Below are positions 56,815-64,000 of a stretch of DNA of 64,000 bases, piece after piece. The notes below the pieces were generated by a model. The model saw nothing but the letters and a program-made list of their open reading frames with translations. It ran no database searches and was not told the origin of the DNA. Both the position numbers and the translations under genes were made by a program. This DNA is from Oceanicaulis sp. HTCC2633. GTDB lineage: Bacteria > Pseudomonadota > Alphaproteobacteria > Caulobacterales > Maricaulaceae. Where the stretch lies: NCBI RefSeq assembly GCF_000152745.1, contig NZ_CH672428.1, positions 2,819,425-2,883,424 on the forward strand, read 5' to 3'. Within the stretch, counting starts at the first letter, position 1, and every line of letters starts with the position of its first letter.

Positions 56815-56838
56815 CCCTTAAAAGCTCCACTTTAAGGG
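56815..56838. promoter_or_regulatory. Perfect inverted repeat in the cheY/MaoC divergent gap
   Basis: CCCTTAAA (56815-56822) and TTTAAGGG (56831-56838) are separated by 8 bp. It sits 35 bp upstream of the cheY start on the minus strand and 80 bp before the MaoC gene. TTAA half-sites recall CtrA boxes, but the spacing (10 bp between TTAA cores) is not the canonical 7. Confidence 0.4.
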
Positions 56839-56917
56839 CTCCGTACGAACGAGACTGTAGACAAGCGCGGTCAAAATTCGGTTAAACACGCGCCGCAACA
56901 GGAAAGGCGGTTACACC

Positions 56918-57358
56918 ATGAGTGAATTTGAAGGCTTCGGCATCACCGAACTGGAAGTGGGTCAAACCGCTGAGATCACCCGGCTGGTCGATGAGAACAC
57001 GGTGCGGCAGTTCGCCGAGGTGTCGGGCGATTTCAACCCGCTGCACATGGACGAGGCCTATGCCGCGCGCTCGCCCTTCCGCGGGCGGATCGCCCATGGC
57101 GCGCTGGTGGCGAGCTTCATTTCCTGCGTGCTGGGCAATCATCTGCCGGGGCCTGGCGCGGTGTTCGCCGGCATGACCATGCGGTTTGAACGTCCCGTCC
57201 GGATCGGCGATACCGTCATTGCGCGCGCCACGGTCACAGACGTTGACGTCAAGGCGCGGCGCGTGAAACTCGCCTGCGTGTGCGAGGTGGAGGGCCAGAC
57301 CTGCATGGAAGCCGACGCTGAAGTCATCGTTCGCAAGCGCCGCAAGAGCACGGCGTAA
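56918..57358 (+). CDS. MaoC-like (R)-specific enoyl-CoA hydratase
   Basis: A 146-residue hot-dog fold protein with the hydratase-2 motif: VRQFAEVSGDFNPLHMDEAY and GRIAHGALVASFISCVLGNH carry the catalytic Asp and His. MRFERPVRIGDTVIARATVT is the usual C-terminal strand. It matches PhaJ-type (R)-enoyl-CoA hydratases, which link beta-oxidation to polyhydroxyalkanoate or lipid synthesis. It ends 3 bp before ribF, so the two are co-transcribed. Confidence 0.88.
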   Translation: MSEFEGFGITELEVGQTAEITRLVDENTVRQFAEVSGDFNPLHMDEAYAARSPFRGRIAHGALVASFISCVLGNHLPGPGAVFAGMTMRFERPVRIGDTVIARATVTDVDVKARRVKLACVCEVEGQTCMEADAEVIVRKRRKSTA

Positions 57359-57361
57359 GGC

Positions 57362-58294
57362 GTGGCGGTCTATCACGGCTATTCCGACCTGCCCGAGCTG
57401 TCGCGCGGCTGTGTGGCGGCGCTGGGCAATTTTGACGGCGTGCATCGCGGCCACAGGGCCGTGATCGAGACCGCCTGCGCCTTCGCAAAAAGCCTCGACG
57501 CCCCGTGTGCGGCGGCGGTGTTCGCCCCGCATCCGCGCCAGGTGTTCGCCCCCGACGCGCCGCCCTTCCTGTTGATGAGCGACAGCCAGCGCGTGCGCGC
57601 CCTGAAGGCGGCCGGCGCGGAAGCCGTGTTTCACATCCCGTTTTCAAGGGACATGGCGGCGATGACGCCGGAGGTCTTTGTCCGCGACGTGCTGGCGGAC
57701 GGGCTGGGCCTGAAGGGCGTGGTGACGGGCGCGGATTTCTGTTTCGGCAAGGACCGGGCGGGCGACGCCGAGGCGCTCAAGACGCTGGGCGAACGATATG
57801 GCGTGGCGGTGAAGATCGCCGATGCGGTCAATCTTGAGGACGCCTCGGGCAAGATTTCCTCGACCAATGTGCGCAACGCCCTGCGTGAGGGCGATGTGAA
57901 GACCGCGGCGGCGCTGCTCGATCGTCCCTTCGCCATCGAAGGCGAAGTGTCCCAGGGCGATCAGCGCGGGCGCCTCCTGGGCTTTCCGACAGCGAATATT
58001 GCGCTGGGGGAGTATCTGCGGCCGAAATTCGGCGTCTATGCCGTGCGCGCGCATCTGCCGTCAGGGCGGACTGTCCCCGGCGTCGCCAATCTGGGCTCCC
58101 GCCCGACTGTGAACGGGACCGAGGCTAGGCTCGAGGCGCACCTGTTTGATTTCAGCGGTGATCTCTATGGCCAGGTGCTGGAGGTCGAGCTGATCGACTT
58201 CATCCGCCCTGAGCAGAAGTTTGACGGGCTGGATGCGTTGAAGGCGCAGATCGCGGCGGACAGCGCCACGGCGCGGCAGATGCTGGGGGTTTAG
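57362..58294 (+). CDS. ribF: Bifunctional riboflavin kinase / FAD synthetase
   Basis: A 310-residue enzyme that converts riboflavin to FMN and FAD. The N-terminal nucleotidyl-transferase has ALGNFDGVHRGHRAVI and GLKGVVTGADFCFGKDRAGD. A linker with KISSTNVRNALREGDV follows, then the C-terminal kinase domain with QGDQRGRLLGFPTANIAL and YAVRAHLPSGRTVPGVANLG. The start is GTG 57362, 3 bp after the MaoC stop. It is convergent with rsmD across a palindromic type B repeat. Confidence 0.95.
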   Translation: MAVYHGYSDLPELSRGCVAALGNFDGVHRGHRAVIETACAFAKSLDAPCAAAVFAPHPRQVFAPDAPPFLLMSDSQRVRALKAAGAEAVFHIPFSRDMAAMTPEVFVRDVLADGLGLKGVVTGADFCFGKDRAGDAEALKTLGERYGVAVKIADAVNLEDASGKISSTNVRNALREGDVKTAAALLDRPFAIEGEVSQGDQRGRLLGFPTANIALGEYLRPKFGVYAVRAHLPSGRTVPGVANLGSRPTVNGTEARLEAHLFDFSGDLYGQVLEVELIDFIRPEQKFDGLDALKAQIAADSATARQMLGV

Positions 58295-58329
58295 GAAAAG
58301 AGGCCTCTCTCTGCCTCTCTCTCTCCCGT

Positions 58330-58426
58330 GTCATCCCGGACGCGCAGCGATCCGGGATCTACCGGAACCGCTCTGTTCTGATCACAGAAATGAAGCTGGC
58401 AGATCCCGGCTCAAGGCCGGGATGAC
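58330..58426. repeat. Type B palindromic unit between convergent genes
   Basis: A full type B unit in the opposite orientation: GTCATCCCGGACGCGCAGCG on the left, AGATCCCGGCTCAAGGCCGG then GATGAC on the right. The flanking CTCTCTCTCCCGT and ACGGGAGAGAGAG extend the inverted repeat beyond the element by about 13 bp on each side. Between ribF and rsmD it could act as a bidirectional terminator. Confidence 0.75.
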
Positions 58427-58448
58427 ACGGGAGAGAGAGAGCGAGGAC

Positions 58449-59012
58449 CTAAGCCGCCCGCTTGAAGAAGCGCACCATTGTGTCGCCCGCTTCCAGCGTG
58501 TCCAGAAGCTCCCAGCCTGTCGCACTGACCTCCACGCCCTTGCGCTCTTCCAGCACGGCGATGGCGTCGTCCTTCACCCACGCGCCCTCCACCAGGCGGG
58601 CGAGGGCGGTGTCGCCCAGCCCTTGCGCGTAGGGCGGATCGAGGAACACCAGATCAAAGGGCGTGCCCATATTGGCGGGCTTTGGGCCGAGATCGGTGGC
58701 GCTGCGCCGGTGCAGCTTGGTGCAGCCAAAGAGCTGCAGGCTGTCCACATTGGTGCGGATGGCGCCGCGGGCGGCGGGATCGGTCTCCACAAACAGGGCA
58801 AAGCTCGCGCCGCGGCTGATCGCTTCCAGGCCCAGAGCGCCCGAGCCGGCGAACAGATCCATCACGCGCAAGCCCTCAAGCTCCACGCCCCAGGCGGCGT
58901 GGGTGAGCTTGTTGAAGACGCTTTCGCGCACGCGGTCGGTGGTGGGCCGGGTCTTGTCGCCCTTGGGGGCGGTGATGGCGCGGCCCTTATGAGCGCCGGC
59001 GACGATCCGCAT
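58449..59012 (-). CDS. rsmD: 16S rRNA (guanine-N2-966) methyltransferase
   Basis: A 187-residue SAM methyltransferase that modifies G966 of 16S rRNA in the 30S subunit. It has MRIVAGAHKGRAITAPKGDK, RPTTDRVRESVFNKL, the SAM loop VMDLFAGSGALGLEAISRGA and the catalytic DLVFLDPPYAQGLGD. The ATG at 59012 lies 26 bp inside the 3' end of the upstream pseudouridine synthase gene; rsmD after an rluB-type gene is a common order. Confidence 0.95.
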   Translation of the reverse strand: MRIVAGAHKGRAITAPKGDKTRPTTDRVRESVFNKLTHAAWGVELEGLRVMDLFAGSGALGLEAISRGASFALFVETDPAARGAIRTNVDSLQLFGCTKLHRRSATDLGPKPANMGTPFDLVFLDPPYAQGLGDTALARLVEGAWVKDDAIAVLEERKGVEVSATGWELLDTLEAGDTMVRFFKRAA

Positions 59013-60051
59013 CTGATTTGCCTTTGGAAGCCTTGCCGCCCGAGCCCTTGGGGTCAGAGCGTTTGGAGGATTTGGGTTTCTCGTTGGCCTTGGGTTTGGC
59101 TTTCGCCCAGCCCTTGGCGGTTTTGGACTTGCCGCCCGCGGGCATGATGGAGTCCGCGTCGAGACCCGCCCTGGGCTTGCCGCCGGATTTCTGATGCGGA
59201 CGGTTCGCCTTGGGCTTGGCTTTCGCCGTGCCGGTGCGGGTGTCGGGCTTGGCGGTCTCGCCGGGCTTGAGCGGCAGGCCGTCGGTGTCGAGCGGGTAGA
59301 GCTTGCCCAGCTGGTCGCGCAGGACGCTGAGCTTGCTTTCAGAGATTTCCCCGCGCTTGAGCGAGCCGAGCTGGAAGGGGCCATAGGCGACCCGCATCAG
59401 CCGGTTCACGGTCAGACCGACGCTTTGCAGCACCTTCCTGACCTCGCGGTTCTTGCCTTCCTTGATGCCCACGGTCAGCCAGACATTCGCGCCGGTGCGG
59501 CGATCGACGGTGACTTCGACGGGGCCATAGACCACGCCGTCCACCACCGTGCCGTTTTCCAGCTCGGCCAGCGCCTTGTCGGACGCATTGCCATAGGCGC
59601 GCACGCGATAGCGGCGCGTCCAGCCGGTGGAGGGCAGTTCGAGCACCCTTGCCAGCTCGCCGTCATTGGTGAGCAGCAAGAGGCCCTCGGAATTGAGGTC
59701 GAGCCGCCCGACCGAGATCACCCGGCCCATATCCTGGGGCAGGGTCTGGAACACCGTGTCCCGGCCCTGAGGGTCGCTGTGCGTGGTCAGAAGGCCCACC
59801 GGCTTGTGGTAGCGCCAGACACGCGTCGGCGGGCGCTGGCCAATGCTCTCGCCGTCCACGCGCACATCATCGCCCGCCATGACCTTGAAGGCGGGGGTGC
59901 GCAGGATCTCGCCATTGACGCTGACCCGGCCCTTCTCGATCAGCCGTTCGGCCTCGCGCCGCGACGCAATCCCGGCATGGGCCAGAACCTTGGCGATGCG
60001 TTCTCCGCCCTCTTCTTCAGGCGTGTCGGGGGTAGACGGGGTGTCGGTCAA
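58987..60051 (-). CDS. rluB: RluB/RsuA-family pseudouridine synthase with basic tail
   Basis: A 354-residue rRNA pseudouridine synthase. It has an N-terminal S4 RNA-binding domain (ERIAKVLAHAGIASRREAER, EKGRVSVNG) and a catalytic domain with the Asp in VISVGRLDLNSEGLLLLTND, TGWTRRYRVRAYG and EGKNREVRKVLQSVGL. About 110 C-terminal residues are a Lys/Pro/Gly-rich, disordered tail, common in alphaproteobacterial homologues. The start is TTG 60051. It overlaps rsmD and is divergent from tadA. The target is probably U2605 of 23S rRNA, by family. Confidence 0.9.
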   Translation of the reverse strand: MTDTPSTPDTPEEEGGERIAKVLAHAGIASRREAERLIEKGRVSVNGEILRTPAFKVMAGDDVRVDGESIGQRPPTRVWRYHKPVGLLTTHSDPQGRDTVFQTLPQDMGRVISVGRLDLNSEGLLLLTNDGELARVLELPSTGWTRRYRVRAYGNASDKALAELENGTVVDGVVYGPVEVTVDRRTGANVWLTVGIKEGKNREVRKVLQSVGLTVNRLMRVAYGPFQLGSLKRGEISESKLSVLRDQLGKLYPLDTDGLPLKPGETAKPDTRTGTAKAKPKANRPHQKSGGKPRAGLDADSIMPAGGKSKTAKGWAKAKPKANEKPKSSKRSDPKGSGGKASKGKSDADRRRRS

Positions 60052-60089
60052 AACTTGCCAGCGCTCCAGGCCAGAGGTAAGGCCCGCTC

Positions 60090-60584
60090 ATGACGACGAT
60101 GAAACCGACGCCCGAGCAGGATCGTGAAACCGGCTTTATGCGGCGAGCACTGGGTCTTGCGCAAGCCGCCGCTGCCGCGGGCGAGACGCCCGTGGGCGCG
60201 GTCATTGTCGATCCGCAGACGGATAACATCATCGCCGAGGCGGGCAATGCCCCGATTTCAGACTGCGATCCCACCGGCCATGCCGAGATCCGCGCCCTGC
60301 GTCTCGCCGCGCAGAAACTCGGCAATTACCGTCTGACCGGGCTGGAACTCTATGTCACGCTCGAGCCCTGCGCTATGTGCGCGGGCGCGATCAGCCATGC
60401 CCGCATCGGCAAGGTGATCTATGGGGCATCCGACCCCAAGGGCGGGGCGGTCGATCATGGTCCGCAATTCTTTGCACAGCCCACCTGTCATTGGCGTCCC
60501 GAGGTTCAGGGCGGCGTGCTGGCCGATGAAGCCAGTGAGATGCTGAAAGCCTTCTTCCGAGCGCGGCGCAAGGCGAAGGGCTAG
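60090..60584 (+). CDS. tadA: tRNA-specific adenosine deaminase
   Basis: A 164-residue zinc enzyme that makes inosine at the wobble position of tRNA-Arg(ACG). Zinc and catalytic residues are in PTGHAEIRALRLAA (HAE) and TLEPCAMCAGAISHARIGKV (PCxxC). GAVIVDPQTDNIIAEAGNAP precedes them. Length is normal. It is divergent from the RluB gene (38-bp gap) and overlaps the convergent small membrane-protein gene by 4 bp. Confidence 0.95.
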   Translation: MTTMKPTPEQDRETGFMRRALGLAQAAAAAGETPVGAVIVDPQTDNIIAEAGNAPISDCDPTGHAEIRALRLAAQKLGNYRLTGLELYVTLEPCAMCAGAISHARIGKVIYGASDPKGGAVDHGPQFFAQPTCHWRPEVQGGVLADEASEMLKAFFRARRKAKG

Positions 60585-60775
60585 GCCCAGCCAAACCACA
60601 TCATGAAGCCGCGCAGGGCGCCCAGCGGGGCGAGCACCAGGTCGAAGATCAGCCACAGCCATTTGACCATCATGGCGTCGCGGACCACGGCGGTGATCCA
60701 GCCTGCGAGCGCGACAACGCCCAGACAGCCGCTGCCGAAGCATCCCCCGCGTTCGCGGACCTGAATAATCATCAT
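60581..60775 (-). CDS. Small two-helix membrane protein
   Basis: A 64-residue protein with hydrophobic segments GCLGVVALAGWITAVV and LWLIFDLVLAPLGALRGFMM, so probably two membrane helices. GGAG lies about 10 bp before ATG 60775. It overlaps tadA by 4 bp at the convergent end. No family recognised; it could be a non-coding open frame, but the composition is membrane-like and a ribosome site is present. Confidence 0.5.
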   Translation of the reverse strand: MMIIQVRERGGCFGSGCLGVVALAGWITAVVRDAMMVKWLWLIFDLVLAPLGALRGFMMWFGWA

Positions 60776-60836
60776 GATGTCTTGCTCCTGTCCCCCGACC
60801 GGCCTTCAGACCATGTCGGGACGGAGGGGGAGCGGG

Positions 60837-61511
60837 TCAAGGCTTGGACTTGGGCGGCGTGGCCTGACCGGCCTCTTCCTGCTGCATGTCGAAGGCCTCC
60901 ACTGTGGCGTAGATCTCGTCCATGGCGATGAAGGCATAGGGCTCTCTGTCATCGCATTGATGGCCGGGCGCGAAGGTGTCCGCCAGGATGCGGGCGGCGT
61001 TGTTGGCGTCGCTGATGGTGCTGGCGTCCACCACATAGAGCGGGCAGGCGACGGTCTGGTAATCGTCCGGGGTGAGCGCCGTGATCAGCAGAAGGTCCTG
61101 GCGCTGCATGGGGGGCTCGCCTGCGGGCTCCTCCGTTTCGTTGGGGTCCGCATCCATGTTCGGCCCCTCGCTGATATAGCGATGGATGGTGGCGTAGACG
61201 CCCTCGGCATCCATGCGCCATTCGATCGTATTGTGGAAATTGCCGAACAGAAGCTGGGCCGGCGGACGATAGAAATCGGTGCGCTCGCTGCCGTTGAAGG
61301 CGTAGGAAATCCCGCTGCCATGCTCGCTGGCGCGGAAGAACACGCTCCAGTTTTCATAGCCGGGGCAGGCGCTTTCCCAGACCGGCTCGCCTTCGAGCTG
61401 ATAGCTGGGGCAGGCGTCGATCTGCACGTAGGCGCTGGACGGCTCGCTCTGGGCGAGGGCGGAGGTGGAGTAAGCGCCGAGTGCGGCAAGCGCCAGAGCC
61501 GTGCGAAGCAT
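60837..61511 (-). CDS. Exported hypothetical protein
   Basis: A 224-residue protein with a signal peptide (MLRTALALAALGAYSTSALA, cleavage before QSEPSS). The mature domain has four to five cysteines (IDACPSYQLEG, WESACPGYENW, TVACPLYVVD, GHQCDDRE) that may form disulfides, and ends in a short Pro/Lys tail. GGGGAC precedes ATG 61511; the longer upstream frame is not coding-like. No family recognised. Probably periplasmic. Confidence 0.7.
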   Translation of the reverse strand: MLRTALALAALGAYSTSALAQSEPSSAYVQIDACPSYQLEGEPVWESACPGYENWSVFFRASEHGSGISYAFNGSERTDFYRPPAQLLFGNFHNTIEWRMDAEGVYATIHRYISEGPNMDADPNETEEPAGEPPMQRQDLLLITALTPDDYQTVACPLYVVDASTISDANNAARILADTFAPGHQCDDREPYAFIAMDEIYATVEAFDMQQEEAGQATPPKSKP

Positions 61512-61563
61512 GATGTCGTCCCCTGTAAACTGCCCGCTCATACTCGCCTGTTGGGGCGGAAAC

Positions 61564-62145
61564 TCAAGCGCCTGCGAGCCGCAGGTCGAGCCCGGCCTGA
61601 ACGCCCGGCCATTCTTCAGGCAGGATGGAGAAGAAGACAGTATCCCGCCGATCCCCGCGCCAGGTGCGGGTATGACTGCGCAGCGCGCCTTCCCGGATCG
61701 CGCCCAGCTTGAGCATGGCGGCCTGGCTGCGCTCATTGAGGTGATGGGTCTTGAGCTCCACCCGTTCCGCGCCGCCGGAGAAGGCCTGATCGAGCAACAG
61801 CGCCTTGCAGGCCGGGTTGGTGACCCCGCCACGCCAGGCCGCGCCATACCAGGTCCAGCCGATTTCCACGCGCTGATTGTCGCGGTCTATCTGCAGGAAG
61901 GCGGTGTGGCCGGCATAGGAGCCCGTCGCCCTGGACCAGACCGCATGGCTGATCTGGGTCCGGCTCTCCTGACCCTTCAGCATCATGTCGAACCAGGGAT
62001 CAAACCAGACGCCGTCGCCGCGTTTGGTGGTCAGCGCCCAGATCTCTTCATCCTGTGCCAGCGGGCGCAACGCCTCGCGATGGCTTTCCTTGAGCGGTTC
62101 AAGGCGCACATGAGCGTTCTCAAGCAGTTCAGGCTCAAGCAGCAT
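61564..62145 (-). CDS. RimJ/RimL-type GNAT acetyltransferase
   Basis: A 193-residue acetyltransferase: HVRLEPLKESHREALRPLAQ, VEIGWTWYGAAWRGGVTNPA, CKALLLDQAF and HHLNERSQAAMLKLGAIREG are typical of the GNAT subgroup related to ribosomal protein acetylases. GGAGG lies 5 bp before ATG 62145. It overlaps the next GNAT gene upstream by 11 bp, so two acetyltransferases are translated in tandem. Substrate unknown. Confidence 0.88.
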   Translation of the reverse strand: MLLEPELLENAHVRLEPLKESHREALRPLAQDEEIWALTTKRGDGVWFDPWFDMMLKGQESRTQISHAVWSRATGSYAGHTAFLQIDRDNQRVEIGWTWYGAAWRGGVTNPACKALLLDQAFSGGAERVELKTHHLNERSQAAMLKLGAIREGALRSHTRTWRGDRRDTVFFSILPEEWPGVQAGLDLRLAGA

Positions 62146-62617
62146 TGTCCGCCTCCAGGTCAAGCGTCATGAAGACATTGAAGTCACTCGCCTGATAGCC
62201 GCCAAAGGGCGGGCATTCAGAAAAGCCCAGCCGGGCGTAGAGGGCCAGCGCCGCCTCGAACCCGGCTGTATTGCCGGTTTCCAGCCAGAGCGAGCGATAG
62301 CCGCGGCTGCGCGCTTCATCGATCAGATGCGCCATCAGGGCCCGCCCGGCCCCCTTGCCGCGTGCGGCCTCGGCCACATGCATGGACTTGACCTCGCCAG
62401 AGCGGTCATCGAGCGCCTTCAGGGCGACAACGCCCAGCAGGGTCTCGCCGTCACGCGCGCTCCAGAAGGTGATGTCGGGCGTCTTCAGGCCCGCCACGTC
62501 GAGAAAATGACAGGTGTCGGGCGGGGATTCTTCGAGCGCGAAGGCGGCGTGAACTTCAAGAAGCGCGGTTATGTCATCGCGGGCGGGGTCGTCCGGTGCA
62601 ATCAGAATGGAGGACAT
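62135..62617 (-). CDS. GNAT-family N-acetyltransferase
   Basis: A 160-residue acetyltransferase of the PhnO/YsnE-like group. The acetyl-CoA binding motif is KSMHVAEAARGKGAGRALMA (R-G-x-G-x-G/A), followed by GYRSLWLETGNTAGFEAALA and LYARLGFSECPPFGGY, the last being characteristic of this subgroup. ATG 62617 (AAAGG upstream) is chosen over an earlier in-frame start. It is the first gene of a two-gene acetyltransferase operon and is divergent from the acyl-CoA dehydrogenase. Confidence 0.88.
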   Translation of the reverse strand: MSSILIAPDDPARDDITALLEVHAAFALEESPPDTCHFLDVAGLKTPDITFWSARDGETLLGVVALKALDDRSGEVKSMHVAEAARGKGAGRALMAHLIDEARSRGYRSLWLETGNTAGFEAALALYARLGFSECPPFGGYQASDFNVFMTLDLEADNAA

Positions 62618-62794
62618 GACGGGGCCTTTCACCCTTGAAATTGCTGCACATGCTAGCACGACACTCCGCAGGCGCCATTGTGACGCAGGGTTTTAAGGCT
62701 GGATTTCTGCGCCGACATGTCCATAATTAGATAAGCTCTTAAGAACTGATCGTCGGTCCCGCTCCGGATCGTCGCCAAGGGGAGGCCTGTCGCC

Positions 62795-64000
62795 ATGAAT
62801 TTTGAATACTCCGACCTGTGCAAAGACTATCTGGCGCGCGTCCGCGCCTTCATGGACGAACACATCTATCCCAACGAGCCGGTGTATGCCGCCCAGATGG
62901 CGGCGTTCGGAACCGATCGCTGGCAGGTCCCCGCCATCATCGAGGACTTGAAGGCAAAGGCCAAGAGCGCGGGTCTGTGGAATCTCTTCCTGCCTGACAG
63001 TGACGAGGGCGCGGGCCTGTCCAATTCCGATTACGCGCCGCTGGCCGAGGAAATGGGCCGGGTGCCGTGGGCCAGCGAGGTGTTCAACTGCGCCGCGCCG
63101 GACACCGGAAACATGGAAGTCTTCGTGCGCTACGGCACTGAAGAGCATAAGCAGAAATGGCTCAAACCGCTGCTGGCGGGCGACATCCGCTCGGCCTTCC
63201 TGATGACTGAACCGGCCGTGGCCAGCGCCGACGCCACCAATATCGAATGCCGGATCGAGCGCGATGGCGACGAATACGTCATCAACGGCCGCAAATGGTG
63301 GAGCTCGGGCGCCGGTGATCCGCGCTGCAAGGTCTTCATCGTCATGGGCAAGACCAATCCGGACGCCGATGTGCACTCCCAGCAGTCCATGGTCGTGGTC
63401 CCCGCCGACGCCAAGGGCATCACCATCGAGCGCTTCCTGCCGGTTTTCGGCTATGACGACGCGCCGCACGGCCATATGGAGATCAAGCTCGAGAATGTGC
63501 GCGTGCCCGCTTCCGCCATCCTTCTGGGCGAGGGCCGGGGCTTCGAGATCGCTCAGGGCCGGCTTGGCCCGGGCCGCATCCACCACTGCATGCGCACGAT
63601 TGGCGCCGCCGAGCGGGCGCTGGAGCTGATGGTCAAGCGCCTGATGAGCCGGGAAGCCTTCGGCAAGCCGATCATCAAGCATTCTGTGTGGGAAGGCCGC
63701 ATCGCCACCGCCCGCATCGAGATCGAGCAATGTCGTCTTCTGACGCTGAAGGCGGCGTGGATGATGGACACGGTGGGCAACAAGGTCGCCCGCGGCGAGA
63801 TCGCCATGATCAAGGTGGCTGCGCCGCGCATGGCGCTGAAGGTGATCGACGACGCCATCCAGGCCCATGGCGGCTGCGGCGTCAGCAATGACACCCCGCT
63901 GGCCTATTCCTATGCCGGCATCCGCACCCTGCGCATGGCGGACGGCCCGGACGAGGTGCACGAACGCACGATCTCCCGGCTCGAAGCCAAGAAATGGCTC
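62795..64000 (+). CDS. Acyl-CoA dehydrogenase, cut by the right edge
   Basis: 402 codons of a FAD-dependent acyl-CoA dehydrogenase are visible, open to the last base. Start ATG 62795 follows AGGGGAGG. Conserved segments are [20 protein letters not shown], the FAD/substrate loop [34 protein letters not shown] and the C-terminal helical domain with [20 protein letters not shown] and [20 protein letters not shown]. It matches the large ACAD10/11-like or alphaproteobacterial long-chain group; the end motif [17 protein letters not shown] is typical. It would oxidise acyl-CoA in beta-oxidation. Confidence 0.95.
   Translation, partial: MNFEYSDLCKDYLARVRAFMDEHIYPNEPVYAAQMAAFGTDRWQVPAIIEDLKAKAKSAGLWNLFLPDSDEGAGLSNSDYAPLAEEMGRVPWASEVFNCAAPDTGNMEVFVRYGTEEHKQKWLKPLLAGDIRSAFLMTEPAVASADATNIECRIERDGDEYVINGRKWWSSGAGDPRCKVFIVMGKTNPDADVHSQQSMVVVPADAKGITIERFLPVFGYDDAPHGHMEIKLENVRVPASAILLGEGRGFEIAQGRLGPGRIHHCMRTIGAAERALELMVKRLMSREAFGKPIIKHSVWEGRIATARIEIEQCRLLTLKAAWMMDTVGNKVARGEIAMIKVAAPRMALKVIDDAIQAHGGCGVSNDTPLAYSYAGIRTLRMADGPDEVHERTISRLEAKKWL

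Noticed and set aside
62693-63961. Open frame of 422 codons on the minus strand at the right end
   Set aside because: The plus strand encodes a clear acyl-CoA dehydrogenase through the same bases; the antisense translation is low-complexity His/Gly/Ala sequence.

Overview
The window is a stretch of high-GC chromosome from an alphaproteobacterium. The gene content and style fit the Caulobacterales/Maricaulales side of the class (an Oceanicaulis- or Maricaulis-like marine bacterium). Support includes a DnaG primase without the usual zinc cysteines, a yqeY-dnaG-rpoD operon, a CheZ/CheY pair, ELM1-trxB, a chemoreceptor with a C-terminal PilZ domain, and abundant intergenic palindromic repeats. 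The assignment is by family resemblance only.

Layout. 1-6.5 kb: tiny membrane-protein genes, a large GAF/PAS hybrid histidine kinase broken by a frameshift in a C7 tract, and an OmpR/EnvZ-type two-component pair. 6.5-8.3 kb: a dense mosaic of about 90-bp palindromic repeat units around a helix-turn-helix gene that carries one such unit inside its coding sequence and has a truncated, nearly identical duplicate beside it. 8.3-10.3 kb: an AT-rich accessory island with a small Cys/His protein and a translationally coupled pair (soluble 313-aa protein plus four-helix membrane protein). The pair resembles the phage lambda RexA/RexB exclusion system in architecture, and its membrane gene has a possible (AT)5 slippage switch. 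10.4-21 kb: uvrB, two small exported Cys proteins flanking a response regulator, threonine aldolase, a DUF2147 lipoprotein, a DUF418 membrane protein with a divergent TetR regulator and a clear operator, a NIT-HAMP-MCP-PilZ chemoreceptor and a TonB-like protein. 21-29 kb: a divergent prephenate dehydratase-like gene with an aminotransferase, dps, then a minus-strand series ELM1, trxB, ABC ATPase, permease and LysR.

29-43 kb: a BlaI/M56 peptidase pair whose sensor domain is replaced by TPRs, greA and carB, an S9 peptidase gene interrupted by an in-frame TGA, a DUF2975/XRE pair behind a perfect palindrome, an HD hydrolase, an orphan peptide-binding lipoprotein and carA. 42-47 kb: the yqeY-dnaG-rpoD operon. 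47-55.4 kb: a BON-MscS channel, acetyltransferase, serine hydrolase, ArsM-type methyltransferase, YjbQ, DUF4349 lipoprotein, a second repeat-rich gap with an unassigned membrane protein, and panD. 55.4-64 kb: cheZ/cheY, a MaoC hydratase, ribF, rsmD, an RluB-type synthase, tadA, two GNAT acetyltransferases, and an acyl-CoA dehydrogenase that runs off the right end.

Most of the window is housekeeping sequence. The candidate undescribed system is the Rex-like pair at 8782-10220. No tRNA, rRNA, CRISPR array or complete insertion sequence was recognised by eye.
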